In this document: positions 14,490 through 23,398 of the stretch, in pieces
Numbering within the stretch: position 1 is the stretch's first letter
Layout: each line of letters begins with the position of its first letter
From: B2-G16 sp964528085
GTDB lineage: Bacteria > Bipolaricaulota > Bipolaricaulia > UBA7950 > UBA9294
Direction of reading: 5' to 3'
Length of the DNA: 34,844 bases
NCBI GenBank assembly: GCA_964528085.1
Contig: CAZGRE010000013.1
Span: forward strand, 1-34,844
Program-made: the position numbers and the translations under genes
Notes under the pieces: model-generated
Told to the model about the DNA's origin: nothing
Databases searched by the model: none
What the model saw: the letters and a program-made list of their open reading frames with translations, nothing else

Positions 14490-15728
14490 ATGCGGTCGGA
14501 GACCGGATTCACCGAGCTGAAATCGACCGTCTTAAAGACGGTGATCGCCCGGAGGATCACCCTCGGGGCGTTCTCCGCGATCGCCCTGATCGTCATCTTT
14601 CTCACCAAGATCAGCTACTTAAACCCGCTATTCTATGCTCCCCTCGTCTGGTTCCTCCTCACCTTCCCGTTCAAGTACCTGATCGAGCGGCAGACGAACC
14701 CCTCCGGCCTCCACTGGGCTCACGCCGGGTTCTTTATCGTCGAGATTGTCCTGATCACCGCACTTATCCACCTGATGGGGGGGAGCGAATGGATCGGGGT
14801 CATCTTCTACCTGTTCACCGTCATCTACGCGAACTTCTTCCTTCCCGAGCTTCAGGGATACCTGATCACCGCCCTCGTCGTCCTCTCTTACTCCGCTTTG
14901 GTGATCCTTGAATACTCGGGTGCAATCCCGCACCGCTCCCTCTTCCCTCCTTACGAAGCCCCGTATAGGAACCTGGCCTACAACCTGACGACGATCCTCG
15001 CCGGTGCGGCCGGGGTGTACGGGGCGCTCTCCTACACGGTTCGTGCGTTCACCGAGATCTACGCCCGGAAGAACCGGGCCCTGAAGGAGCGGGAGGAGGA
15101 GCTCTCTCAACTCTCGCAGCGGATCCTCTCCGCCCAGGACGAGGAACGACGGCGGATCGCCCGCGTTCTCCACGATGAGCTCGGTCAGACCCTCGCTGCG
15201 GTCAAGCTCGAGCTCGCTGCCGGGCCGGACGAGGAACGGCTGGACAGGATCCAGGGGATGATCGACCGGGCGATCGCGCAGACCCGAGACCTCGCCCACT
15301 CCCTCCGCCCCCCTCTCCTCGACGACCTCGGGCTCGGCCCGTCGCTCCGCCGGCTGGGAAAGATGGTCGAGGCGGCGGGGAAGATCGAGGTCGAAGTCCG
15401 TCTCGACCTTCCCGGGCGCCTCCCTCAGGAGCATGAGGGGTTGATCTTCTCCGCCGCCCAGGAGGCGCTCCAAAACATCGAGGCGCACGCCCGGGCGCGG
15501 CGGGCGGAGATCTCCCTCACCGAGCGGGAGGGGGCGATCCTCCTTGTCGTGACCGACGACGGGATCGGGATCGATCATCGCTCCCTTCCCGGCCTCGGGC
15601 TGCGCGGGATAAGGGAGAGGGTGGAGGGGATCGGGGGGAGGATGTCGATCTCCTCCCGCCCTGGAGAGGGGACGCGGCTCGAGGTGGAGGTCCCGTATGC
15701 CGGGGATGCGAATCGCGATCGTCGATGA
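14490..15728 (+). CDS. Membrane sensor histidine kinase, HisKA_3 (NarX/DesK) class
   Basis: This 412-residue two-component sensor has about six membrane spans in residues 20-190 and no large external or PAS domain. A coiled segment follows, then the HisKA_3 box EERRRIARVLHDELGQTLA with the phospho-accepting H228. The HATPase domain contains AAQEALQNIEAHARA (N box), VTDDGIGI (G1) and GLGLRGIRERVEGIGG (G2). Sensing is therefore likely within the membrane, as in DesK-type thermosensors, although the signal is unknown. The start is ATG 14490 (TTG 14487 is also possible). The 3' end overlaps the first regulator gene by 32 bases, which marks that regulator as its partner. Confidence 0.92.
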   Translation: MRSETGFTELKSTVLKTVIARRITLGAFSAIALIVIFLTKISYLNPLFYAPLVWFLLTFPFKYLIERQTNPSGLHWAHAGFFIVEIVLITALIHLMGGSEWIGVIFYLFTVIYANFFLPELQGYLITALVVLSYSALVILEYSGAIPHRSLFPPYEAPYRNLAYNLTTILAGAAGVYGALSYTVRAFTEIYARKNRALKEREEELSQLSQRILSAQDEERRRIARVLHDELGQTLAAVKLELAAGPDEERLDRIQGMIDRAIAQTRDLAHSLRPPLLDDLGLGPSLRRLGKMVEAAGKIEVEVRLDLPGRLPQEHEGLIFSAAQEALQNIEAHARARRAEISLTEREGAILLVVTDDGIGIDHRSLPGLGLRGIRERVEGIGGRMSISSRPGEGTRLEVEVPYAGDANRDRR

Positions 15729-16275
15729 TCATGCCCTCGTCCGCGCCGGGTTGGCCCGGCTCCTCGAGCCCCGGTTTATCGTGGTCGGGACGGCTGCAGA
15801 CGCCGCCTCCGGGATCGAGCTCGCCCGCAGGACGAAGCCGGACGTCCTCCTCCTCGATCTCGTCCTTCCCGGCCGCAACGGGCTGAGCGCGATCCCCGAT
15901 ATCCTCTCCGCCTCTCCTGGTACGCGGATCCTCGTCCTCACGATGTACGACGAGCCGGAGTACACCGAGGCAGTGACAGCCCGCGGGGCGTGTGGGCTCG
16001 TCTCCAAGGCGGCGGATGCCGACACCCTGTACGCGGCGATCGAGGCGGCGGCGAAGGGGAGGGTGGAAAGGCCGCGGCTGGGGCTGACCGACCGCGAGCG
16101 CGAGGTCCTCCTTCTCCTCCGAGAGGGTAAGAGCGATGCGGAGATCGCCGCGGCCCTCGGGATCAGCCCGCGGACGGTCGCCAACCACTGCTCCCGATTG
16201 ATGGAGAAGCTCGACGTGCACACCCGCCCCGGCCTGATCGCTCACGCAAAGCGGATCAGCCTTGCAGGGGATTGA
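15697..16275 (+). CDS. NarL/FixJ-type response regulator (first of two)
   Basis: This is a 192-residue DNA-binding response regulator. The receiver domain shows the acidic pair D10-D11 (IVDDHALVRAG), the phospho-acceptor D54 (LLLDLVLPGRNG) and K104 (VSKAADA). The LuxR-type helix-turn-helix is at about 128-185 (LTDREREVLLLLREGKSDAEIAAALGISPRTV). The ATG at 15697 is preceded by GGAGG and lies within the kinase gene; ATG 15706 is an alternative. A 48-base gap separates it from the second regulator. Confidence 0.93.
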   Translation: MPGMRIAIVDDHALVRAGLARLLEPRFIVVGTAADAASGIELARRTKPDVLLLDLVLPGRNGLSAIPDILSASPGTRILVLTMYDEPEYTEAVTARGACGLVSKAADADTLYAAIEAAAKGRVERPRLGLTDREREVLLLLREGKSDAEIAAALGISPRTVANHCSRLMEKLDVHTRPGLIAHAKRISLAGD

Positions 16276-16311
16276 TACATTTTCCCCATCCCGAAAGCGC
16301 CCTGTTTTTAG

Positions 16312-16317
16312 TAAACT
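16312..16317 (+). promoter_or_regulatory. -10-like box before the second response regulator
   Basis: TAAACT ends exactly 6 bases before the ATG at 16324, and no ribosome site is seen. This is the spacing of a leaderless start, so the second regulator and the hopanoid genes may have their own promoter here. A good -35 box is not visible. Confidence 0.3.
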
Positions 16318-16323
16318 TGAGCG

Positions 16324-16947
16324 ATGAATAGGATTCGGGTGGTGTTGGGAGACGATCATGCGCTCGTGCGCGAGGGGATCGCGGTCCTCCTCTCCTCCTT
16401 CGGGATCGAGGTAGCGGCCGAGGCGGGGGACGGACGGGGCCTCCTCCGCGCTGTGCGAAGGACGCGGCCGGATGTAGCGCTGGTCGATGTGTCGATGCCG
16501 CTTCTGAACGGGATCGAGGCGACGCGGCGGATCATCCGGATCTCGCCCGCTACCCGGGTTATCGTCCTCTCGATGTACGCCGACGAGGGATACGTCGCCC
16601 AAGCCGCCCGCGCCGGGGCGCGGGGGTACGTGCTCAAGGACGAGGCCCCGACCAGGCTGATCGAGGCGATCGCGGCGGTCGCTGAAGGGAGGACCTACTT
16701 CCCCGCCGGGGTCCCGGAGCTCGCGGAGGAGGAAGGACCAGCCCTGACGGGACGGGAGAGGGAGGTTCTTCAGTTGATCGTGGAGGGGAAGAGGAACGCG
16801 GAGATCGCGCGGATCATGTCGCGGAGCCTGCATACGGTGAGAAACCACCGTGCCCGGCTGATGCACAAGCTCAACGCGCACTCCGCGGCCGAGCTCGTGG
16901 AGGTGGCTGAGCGGCTGGGGATTGTGAGGTTGACGCCGAGGATATGA
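16324..16947 (+). CDS. NarL/FixJ-type response regulator leading the hopanoid operon
   Basis: This is a 207-residue response regulator. The receiver has D10-D11 (LGDDHALVREG), D55 (LVDVSMPLLNG) and K105 (VLKDEAPT); the LuxR-type helix-turn-helix starts near residue 145 (LTGREREVLQLIVEGKRNAEIARIMSRSLHTV). It is clearly a paralogue of the preceding regulator but diverged. Its stop overlaps the start of the prenyl diphosphate synthase gene (ATGA), so it is translated together with the isoprenoid/hopanoid genes. That position suggests feedback or direct control of that operon. Confidence 0.93.
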   Translation: MNRIRVVLGDDHALVREGIAVLLSSFGIEVAAEAGDGRGLLRAVRRTRPDVALVDVSMPLLNGIEATRRIIRISPATRVIVLSMYADEGYVAQAARAGARGYVLKDEAPTRLIEAIAAVAEGRTYFPAGVPELAEEEGPALTGREREVLQLIVEGKRNAEIARIMSRSLHTVRNHRARLMHKLNAHSAAELVEVAERLGIVRLTPRI

Positions 16948-17933
16948 ACGGACCGAGGATACTCGAAAGGTTCAGAGGGCCGATCATCGCCGGGCTTGAG
17001 GAAGCCCTCGCCGGCGACGCCTCCCTCTATCGGATCCTCCGCTATCACGTCGGACTGGAGGACGAGCGTGGGAATCGGACGGAGAGCCTCGGCAAGCTCC
17101 TCCGCCCGAGCCTGGTGATGTTCACCGCGTCCGAGCTCGGAGGCGAGTCGGCTGCGGCCCTCCCCGCCGCCGTCGGGCTCGAGCTGATCCACAACTTCTC
17201 CCTGATCCACGACGACATCCAGGACGAAGACAGGCTTAGGCGGGGGCGCCCGACGGTCTGGGCGTTGTATGGGGCGGCGGAGGGGATAAACGCCGGCGAT
17301 CTGATGGAGACGATCGCGATAAAGACTGCGCTCTCCGCTGGGGCGGCCGCGGCCGACGCCCTCCTTGCGGCCACGATCGAGATGATCGAGGGGCAGTCCC
17401 TCGACCTCTCTTATGAGGAGAGGGAGATCGGAGTTGGAGAGTACATGGAGATGGTCGACCGAAAGACCGGGGCCTTGATTAGGTGTGCGTTCGTCCTTGG
17501 CGGGATCGCGGCCGGAGCCGGGCCGAAGATCATAGCCGATCTAGCCTCCCTGGGAGCGGCAATTGGAAGGGCGTTCCAGATCCGCGACGATATCCTCGGG
17601 ATCTGGGGGGATGACTCGGTCACCGGAAAGCCGTCCGGCTCCGACATCCGCCGGAGGAAGAGATCCCTCCCCGTCGTCCTCGGCTTCGACCGCGCCGCCG
17701 GGGCGGATCGGGATCTTCTCCTCTCCTCCTACCGAAAGGAGGGACTCTCCGACGCTGACGTCGCCTCGGTGACCGATACTCTGGAGCGGGTGGGGGCGAA
17801 GGATGAGGCTGAAGAGATGGCGAATACCGAGCTTTCACGGGCGCGGAAGGGGATGGAGACGCTCCCGTTCTCCAACGCGGGGAGGAAGGATCTATCCGAG
17901 CTGATCGATTATCTGTCAAGGAGATCGAAATGA
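16944..17933 (+). CDS. Polyprenyl diphosphate synthase (FPP/GGPP type)
   Basis: This 329-residue trans-prenyltransferase joins IPP to allylic diphosphates to make FPP and possibly GGPP. The first aspartate-rich motif DDIQD is at 90-94 (FSLIHDDIQDEDRLRRGRPTVW) and the second region is FQIRDDILGIWGDD at about 211-224. The first motif lacks the two-residue insertion typical of bacterial IspA. An aromatic F85 lies five residues upstream, a position that limits chain length in this family, so a short product (C15-C20) is likely. In this operon FPP would feed the squalene-forming enzymes. Joined by ATGA to both the upstream regulator and the downstream hpnH. Confidence 0.88.
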   Translation: MNGPRILERFRGPIIAGLEEALAGDASLYRILRYHVGLEDERGNRTESLGKLLRPSLVMFTASELGGESAAALPAAVGLELIHNFSLIHDDIQDEDRLRRGRPTVWALYGAAEGINAGDLMETIAIKTALSAGAAAADALLAATIEMIEGQSLDLSYEEREIGVGEYMEMVDRKTGALIRCAFVLGGIAAGAGPKIIADLASLGAAIGRAFQIRDDILGIWGDDSVTGKPSGSDIRRRKRSLPVVLGFDRAAGADRDLLLSSYRKEGLSDADVASVTDTLERVGAKDEAEEMANTELSRARKGMETLPFSNAGRKDLSELIDYLSRRSK

Positions 17934-18934
17934 AACGACCGCTGAAACTGGACATGAAGATGGCCCGCTACATCCTGGTGCAGAAGGCGAAGGGAAGGAA
18001 GTACTTCCCGTTCGTCACCATGCTCGAGCCGCTCGAGGCGTGCAACCTCCACTGCATTGGCTGCGGTCGGGTCGAAGAGTACAAAAACGTCCTCCAGCGC
18101 CGTCTTTCGGTCGAGGAGTCACTCGCCGCGGTGCACGCCTCAGGGGCTCCGATCGTCTCGATCGCCGGGGGCGAGCCGCTCCTCCATCCCCAAATCGGGG
18201 AGATCGTGAAGGCGATCACCGCCGAGAAGCGGTTCGTCTATCTGTGCACGAACGGACTCCTTCTTGAGGAGAAGCTCGACCTGTTCAGACCGAGCGACTA
18301 TTTCTCGTTCGTCGTCCACCTCGACGGGACGGAGAAGGTCCACGACTACGTAACGCAGCGGCCGGGGACGTTCAAGACCGCGATCGCAGGGCTTCGGGAG
18401 GCGGTTGCCCGCGGATTCAGGGTGAATACGAACTCTACCCTGTTCCACGGCTCAGATGTCGATGATTTGCATTCCCTCTTCTCCCTCCTCACCGAGATCG
18501 GGGTCGAGGGGCTGATGGTCTCCCCAGGGTACGCGTACAAGGACGTCTCCGACCGTGAGCTCTTCCTCGAGCGGCAGGAGTCGATCGGGGTCTTTCAGCG
18601 GGTCCTCGATCCGAGCAAGGGATTCCCGTTCTACAACAACCCGCTATATCTCGACTTCCTGCGGGGAAAGAGGGACTACCCGTGCGCCGCCTGGACGACC
18701 CCGACCTACACCGTCCTCGGGTGGCGCAAGCCGTGCTACATCCTCGCCGACGAGCATGTGGAGGACATAAGCGAGCTGTTCGATCCGAAGCTGTGGGAGG
18801 GCTACGGGCCGGGGAACGACCGCCGTTGTACGAACTGTATGATGCATTCCGGGTTCGAGGGGGCGAGCATCCTAGAGGCCCTCTCCAAGCCGCGCGACCT
18901 CTTGACATTGGCCCGGGGTGAGAGAGGGGGATGA
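17930..18934 (+). CDS. hpnH: Adenosyl-hopene transferase HpnH (radical SAM)
   Basis: This 334-residue radical SAM enzyme attaches the 5'-deoxyadenosyl group to hopene (diploptene), giving adenosylhopane, the first C35 hopanoid. The 4Fe-4S cluster cysteines are C38, C42 and C45 in ACNLHCIGCGR. The SAM-binding GGEP is in VSIAGGEPLLHPQ. A C-terminal cysteine region (DRRCTNCMMHSGFEG) is typical of the SPASM-like end of HpnH. Length and N-terminus (KRPLKLDMKMARYIL) match the family. It overlaps hpnG by ATGA. Confidence 0.95.
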   Translation: MKRPLKLDMKMARYILVQKAKGRKYFPFVTMLEPLEACNLHCIGCGRVEEYKNVLQRRLSVEESLAAVHASGAPIVSIAGGEPLLHPQIGEIVKAITAEKRFVYLCTNGLLLEEKLDLFRPSDYFSFVVHLDGTEKVHDYVTQRPGTFKTAIAGLREAVARGFRVNTNSTLFHGSDVDDLHSLFSLLTEIGVEGLMVSPGYAYKDVSDRELFLERQESIGVFQRVLDPSKGFPFYNNPLYLDFLRGKRDYPCAAWTTPTYTVLGWRKPCYILADEHVEDISELFDPKLWEGYGPGNDRRCTNCMMHSGFEGASILEALSKPRDLLTLARGERGG

Positions 18935-19536
18935 TCACCGTGGTGGCCTGTTTCTTCCTCGAGACGGCGTGGATTCGGAAGGGTCCGGGGATGCGGGTGG
19001 CCCGCATCCGTCCCGGAGCCCCGGCCGGGTTCGAGCGGGATCTCGGCCGGCCTGACCTCCTCGTCTCGGCCGGGTTCTGCGGTGGGCTCTCCGAAGACCT
19101 TAAGACCGGAGATCTGATCCTTGCGACGGAGATCGCCCACCAAGGGCGGAGGATTGCAGTCTCTCCCGAGATCCTCGCCCGGGCGGAGGAAGGGCTGGCC
19201 CGGGTCGGGATCGCTCCGAAGATGGGCTCGATCGTCACCGCAGCCCGGGTGGCGGTGACGCCGGCGGAGAAGGGGCGGCTCCGGGAAGAGACAGGCGCGA
19301 TCGGCGTGGAGATGGAGGCGGGAAGGTTGGCCGAGTGGGCGGATGAGAACGGGATCGGCTTCATCGCGGTGAAGGCGGTCCTGGACGAAGTGGACGAGCC
19401 TCTCCCGCTCCGCCGGGCTGCGGATGCGATCCTCCATCCGATCGCCGCGGTGAGGGCAGGGTTGGCGGGAGTCCGCGCCGGCCGCGCGATAGGCCGGGGG
19501 ATCTCGGGGATCGTCTGGCAGTCTTTGGGGGGATGA
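18931..19536 (+). CDS. hpnG: Hopanoid-associated phosphorylase HpnG
   Basis: This 201-residue nucleoside-phosphorylase-fold enzyme removes adenine from adenosylhopane to give (phospho)ribosylhopane. Family features visible are the phosphate-site loop SAGFCGGLSEDLKTGDL, TAARVAVTPAEKGRL and the nucleoside-binding IGVEMEAGRLAEWA, followed by FIAVKAVLDEVDEPLP. The gene directly follows hpnH, whose product is its substrate, and is joined to ispG by an ATGATG overlap. Confidence 0.92.
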   Translation: MITVVACFFLETAWIRKGPGMRVARIRPGAPAGFERDLGRPDLLVSAGFCGGLSEDLKTGDLILATEIAHQGRRIAVSPEILARAEEGLARVGIAPKMGSIVTAARVAVTPAEKGRLREETGAIGVEMEAGRLAEWADENGIGFIAVKAVLDEVDEPLPLRRAADAILHPIAAVRAGLAGVRAGRAIGRGISGIVWQSLGG

Positions 19537-20606
19537 TGACGCGCAGAGCGGTCCTGGTCGGCGGGGTGATGATCGGCGGGGGTGCACCGGTCGTCGTCCA
19601 GTCGATGACGAACACCGATACCCGCGACGTGGAAGCTACCGTCGCCCAGATCGAACGGCTCCAAGCGGCAGGGTGCGAGATCGTCCGCGTCGCTGTCCCC
19701 GACCGGGAGGCTGCGGAGGCCCTACCGCGGATCAGGGAGAGGATCTCGATCCCGCTCGTCGCCGACGTCCACTTCGATTATCGGCTCGCCCTGGCTGCAA
19801 TCGAGGCCGGGGTGGACAAGCTCCGTCTCAACCCGGGGAACATCACCGACCCTGAGGCGATCGCGCAGGTTGCCGAAGCGGCGAAGGCGGCCGGGATTCC
19901 GATTCGGGTTGGGGCGAATTCAGGATCGCTTGCGAGGGAGTACCTCGATTCCGGCGGTCATCCGACGGCGAGGGGGATGATGGAGAGCGTCCTTAACGAG
20001 ATCCGGATCCTCGAGAGGTACGGGGTCGATCAGATCGTCGTCTCGGCGAAGGGGACGGACGTTCGAATGACGATCGAGGCGTACCGCTTGATCGCCCGCG
20101 AGGTCGACTATCCGCTTCACATTGGGATCACAGAAGCGGGAACCCCGTGGGAGGGGGGTATCCGCTCGGCGGTCGGGCTCGGGATACTCCTCGAAGAGGG
20201 GCTCGGAGACACGATCAGGGTATCGCTCGCCGGGGATCCGATAGAGGAGGTCCGGGCGGCCTACGAGATCCTCCGCGCACTTGGGCTGCGGGCACGCGGG
20301 ATCGATCTACACGTCTGCCCGACCTGTGGGAGGACGGGGATACCCCTTGTAAGGATCGCCGAGCAGGTGAGGCGGGAGCTCGCCGATATCGCGGAGCCGA
20401 TAAAGGTCGCGTTGATGGGGTGCAACGTAAACGGGATAGGAGAGGCGAGGGAGGCCGACTTCGGTCTAGTTGGGGGCCGGAAAAACGGGACGATCTACGT
20501 ACACGGGAAGCCCGAGCTGGTCGCCGTCCCCGAGGACCGGATCGCCGAGGAGATGATCCGCGTCGTCCGGGGGCATCTCCGGAGAGCGAGGAAGAGCGAT
20601 GCCTGA
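19533..20606 (+). CDS. ispG: 4-hydroxy-3-methylbut-2-enyl diphosphate synthase IspG (GcpE)
   Basis: This 357-residue 4Fe-4S enzyme converts MEcPP to HMBPP, the second-last step of the MEP isoprenoid pathway. The N-terminal TIM-barrel part shows VQSMTNTDTRD, VADVHFDYRLA and RLNPGNI. The iron-sulfur ligands are C262 and C265 (CPTCGRTG) and C297 (LMGCNVNGIGEAREAD), with E304 as the fourth ligand of the family. The length is that of the bacterial short type. ATG 19533 or 19536 are both possible starts. Shc starts 8 bases before its stop. Confidence 0.96.
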   Translation: MMTRRAVLVGGVMIGGGAPVVVQSMTNTDTRDVEATVAQIERLQAAGCEIVRVAVPDREAAEALPRIRERISIPLVADVHFDYRLALAAIEAGVDKLRLNPGNITDPEAIAQVAEAAKAAGIPIRVGANSGSLAREYLDSGGHPTARGMMESVLNEIRILERYGVDQIVVSAKGTDVRMTIEAYRLIAREVDYPLHIGITEAGTPWEGGIRSAVGLGILLEEGLGDTIRVSLAGDPIEEVRAAYEILRALGLRARGIDLHVCPTCGRTGIPLVRIAEQVRRELADIAEPIKVALMGCNVNGIGEAREADFGLVGGRKNGTIYVHGKPELVAVPEDRIAEEMIRVVRGHLRRARKSDA

Positions 20607-22527
20607 GTCGATCCTGACTTCAAAGCGGATAGGTCTCTCCCCCCTCGACGGGGCGATTCTCGCTGGGATCGACCGTCTCCTCTCCCTCCAGTACGACGAG
20701 GGTTACTGGTGGGGGGAGCTCGAGTCGAACGTGACGATCACCGCCGAGCACCTGTTCTTGACCCACATCCTCGGGATCGCCGATCGGGCACAGTGGCGGA
20801 AGATTGCAAACTACATCCTCTTGCAGCAGCGCGAGGACGGGAGCTGGACTAACTGGTACGAAGGACCGGGCGAGCTCTCGACCACGATTGAGGCCTACCT
20901 CGCTTTAAAGCTTGCTGGGGTCGATCCCACGGATCCGCGGATGCACAGCGCGCGTGGGTTCATCCTTAGAAACGGCGGGGTGGAGCGGGCGCGGATCTTC
21001 ACCAAGATCTGGCTTTCCCTCCTCGGGGAGTGGGACTGGCGCGGGACGCCGATGATGCCGCCGGAAGTGATCTTCCTTCCAAGTTGGTTTCCTATCAGCA
21101 TCTACGATTTCGCCTCCTGGGCGCGGGGGACGGTCGTCCCGCTGACGATCATCCAGACCCTGCGGCCGGTCTTCCCTCTTCCCAAGTACGCCCACATCGA
21201 TGAGCTATTCTTGAACGGAAGGGAGAACGCCGACCTGCGCATTCCTCTCACCAAAAACTCGGCCTGGTCGAAGGGGTTCCGTTTGCTGGATAGGCTCCTT
21301 CGGATCTACGACCGCTCTCCGGTGAAACCGCTTCGAAGAACGGCGATCAGGATGGCTGAGCGGTGGATCCTCGCCCGCCAGGAGGCGGATGGGTCGTGGG
21401 GTGGGATCCAGCCTCCCTGGGTCTATTCCCTGATCGCCTTGAAGGCGCTTGGCTATCCGATCGATCACCCGGTGATGAAGAGGGGGATCTCCGGTTTCTA
21501 TGGGGAGAAGGGTTTCTCGATCGAGGAAGGGGATACGTTCCGGCTGCAGTCGTGCCTCTCTCCGGTCTGGGACACCGCCCTCGCCGTTCTCGCCCTCGTG
21601 GACGCCGGCCTGCCCAGCGACCATCCCGCGTTGGTGAAGGCGGGGGATTGGCTCCTCCGCGAGCAGATCCTCACCGGCGGTGATTGGGAGGTGCGGTGCA
21701 AGGGGCGGCCGGGAGGATGGGCGTTCGAGTTCGAAAACGACATCTACCCGGACACCGACGACACTGCGATCGTGATGATCGCGCTTATGGGAATCACGCT
21801 CGATGAGCGCAAGAAGGAAGAGGCGATCTCCCGCGGGCTTAAGTGGCTACTTGCGATGCAGAGTGCAAACGGCGGCTGGGGGGCGTTCGACCGGAACAAT
21901 ACCAAGGCCCTCCTGCGGGAGATCCCGTTCGCCGACTTTGGCGAGGTGATCGACCCGCCCTCGGTTGACGTGAGCGCGCACATCGTCGAGCTGTTCGGCC
22001 GGCTCGGGTACAGGAAGGGGTTCAAACCGATCGATCGGGCGATCGAATACATCAAGCGCGAGCAGGATGAAGACGGCGCCTGGTTCGGCCGCTGGGGCGT
22101 GAACCTCACCTACGGGACCGGGGCGGTCCTCCCCGCGCTCGCCGCGGTCGGGGAGGATATGCGATCCCCGTACGTCCGGCGCGCGGTCGCCTGGCTGATA
22201 GACCATCAGAACGAAGACGGCGGCTGGGGGGAGCGGATCGAGGGGTATTACGATCTAAAATGGCGGGGGCGGGGCCCGTCGACCCCCTCCCAGACGGCCT
22301 GGGCCCTCCTCGGCCTGATCGCCGCGGGTGAGGCGGACTCCGATCCGGCCCGCCGGGGGGTCGAATATCTGATCGAGGCCCAGACCGATGAGGGGGGTTG
22401 GGACGAGCCGTATTTCACCGGTACTGGCTTTCCGACCGACTTCATGATCAACTACCACCTGTACCGGGATGTCTTCCCGGTGATGGCCCTCGGCCGGTAC
22501 CGGCGTTCTCGCGGAGGTGGCGGATGA
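20599..22527 (+). CDS. shc: Squalene-hopene cyclase
   Basis: This 642-residue membrane-bound monotopic cyclase folds squalene into hopene/hopanol. The catalytic aspartate motif DTDD is at residues 385-388 (NDIYPDTDDTAIVM). Several QW repeats are visible (QREDGSW, RQEADGSWGG, QSANGGWGAF, QEDGAWFGRWG, QNEDGGWGE, QTDEGGWDE). The conserved SCLSPVWDTALA at 318-329 is present. Length and motif order match bacterial SHC (hpnF). The ispH start overlaps its stop by ATGA. Confidence 0.96.
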   Translation: MPESILTSKRIGLSPLDGAILAGIDRLLSLQYDEGYWWGELESNVTITAEHLFLTHILGIADRAQWRKIANYILLQQREDGSWTNWYEGPGELSTTIEAYLALKLAGVDPTDPRMHSARGFILRNGGVERARIFTKIWLSLLGEWDWRGTPMMPPEVIFLPSWFPISIYDFASWARGTVVPLTIIQTLRPVFPLPKYAHIDELFLNGRENADLRIPLTKNSAWSKGFRLLDRLLRIYDRSPVKPLRRTAIRMAERWILARQEADGSWGGIQPPWVYSLIALKALGYPIDHPVMKRGISGFYGEKGFSIEEGDTFRLQSCLSPVWDTALAVLALVDAGLPSDHPALVKAGDWLLREQILTGGDWEVRCKGRPGGWAFEFENDIYPDTDDTAIVMIALMGITLDERKKEEAISRGLKWLLAMQSANGGWGAFDRNNTKALLREIPFADFGEVIDPPSVDVSAHIVELFGRLGYRKGFKPIDRAIEYIKREQDEDGAWFGRWGVNLTYGTGAVLPALAAVGEDMRSPYVRRAVAWLIDHQNEDGGWGERIEGYYDLKWRGRGPSTPSQTAWALLGLIAAGEADSDPARRGVEYLIEAQTDEGGWDEPYFTGTGFPTDFMINYHLYRDVFPVMALGRYRRSRGGGG

Positions 22528-23396
22528 GCGTCGTCGAAGCGAATGTCCTCGGCTTCTGCGGTGGGGTGAGGAGGGCGGTCCGGATGATCGAGACCGAGCT
22601 CTCCGAACACGGTCCGCTCTACACCCTCGGGGCGATCGTCCATAACTCCCACGTCGTCGGTGATCTCGCTGCCCGCGGAGCGAGGCTGGTCGACGGGATC
22701 GACGCGGTCCCAGCGGACGGTACGGTGGCGATCACCGCGCACGGGGCGGGGGAGGAGGTCTACACTGAGATCACCCGGCGAGGACTCCGACTCGTGGATA
22801 CGACATGCCCTATCGTCCGTCACGCCCAAGAGAGGGCGGCGGGGCTCGTCGAGGAGGGGTTTTTCGTCGTCCTCTACGGTGAGGCCTCGCATCCAGAGGT
22901 GAAAGGGATCCTCTCCTGGACGCGTGGACAGGGGATGGCTACGGAGTCTCCGGATATTCAGATACCGACAGGGAAGAAGGGCCTCGCCATCATCGCCCAG
23001 ACGACGAAGTCGCCGGCCCGGTTCGCCGAGTTCGCGCAGGCGATCGCCGGCCGATTCGTTGGGAAGGTCCCTGAGATCCGGATCGTCGATACGACCTGTC
23101 CGGAGACCGGGAGGCGCTACCAGGCGGCGGAGGAGCTGGCGTCCTCGGTCGACGCCATCTTCGTCGTTGGGAGCCGGTCATCGGCGAATACGCGGAGGCT
23201 CGCCGAGACCTGTTGTAAGTCCGGCCTCCCGACGTATCACATCGAATCGGCGGACGAGATCGATCCGGATTGGCTGGCGGTCGGGGATCGCTTTGGGGTG
23301 ACCGCCGGGGCGTCGACCCCGGACGGGGTGATTGCAGCGGTCGCCCAGAGGCTCCGTGAGATCGAAAGGATAAAAAAATTTAAGGAGAGGGGGTAA
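22524..23396 (+). CDS. ispH: 4-hydroxy-3-methylbut-2-enyl diphosphate reductase IspH (LytB)
   Basis: This 290-residue 4Fe-4S enzyme makes IPP and DMAPP from HMBPP, the last MEP step. The three cluster cysteines are C12 (LGFCGGVRRAV), C95 (DTTCPIVRHA) and C192 (DTTCPETGRR). Substrate-site histidines occur in AIVHN (H40) and ASHPEVKG (H123), and the AQTTKS threonines are present. The start is ATG 22524, overlapping the shc stop, with GGAGGTGGCGG upstream; a longer frame to 22398 runs inside shc and is not needed. The late AT-rich KIKKFKE-like tail carries the ribosome site of the next gene. Confidence 0.96.
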   Translation: MSVVEANVLGFCGGVRRAVRMIETELSEHGPLYTLGAIVHNSHVVGDLAARGARLVDGIDAVPADGTVAITAHGAGEEVYTEITRRGLRLVDTTCPIVRHAQERAAGLVEEGFFVVLYGEASHPEVKGILSWTRGQGMATESPDIQIPTGKKGLAIIAQTTKSPARFAEFAQAIAGRFVGKVPEIRIVDTTCPETGRRYQAAEELASSVDAIFVVGSRSSANTRRLAETCCKSGLPTYHIESADEIDPDWLAVGDRFGVTAGASTPDGVIAAVAQRLREIERIKKFKERG

Positions 23397-23398
23397 GG

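Noticed and set aside
15517..16881. A 454-codon open frame on the minus strand
   Set aside because: It lies entirely antisense to the sensor kinase end and both response regulators, which have clear family motifs. Its composition (runs of R, P, D, G) is typical of a GC-rich shadow frame.
18489..19664. A 391-codon open frame on the minus strand
   Set aside because: Antisense to hpnH, hpnG and the start of ispG; low-complexity arginine/serine-rich translation without motifs.
22398..22523. An N-terminal extension of IspH
   Set aside because: It overlaps the shc coding end in another frame; the ATG at 22524 has a good ribosome site and gives the normal IspH N-terminus.
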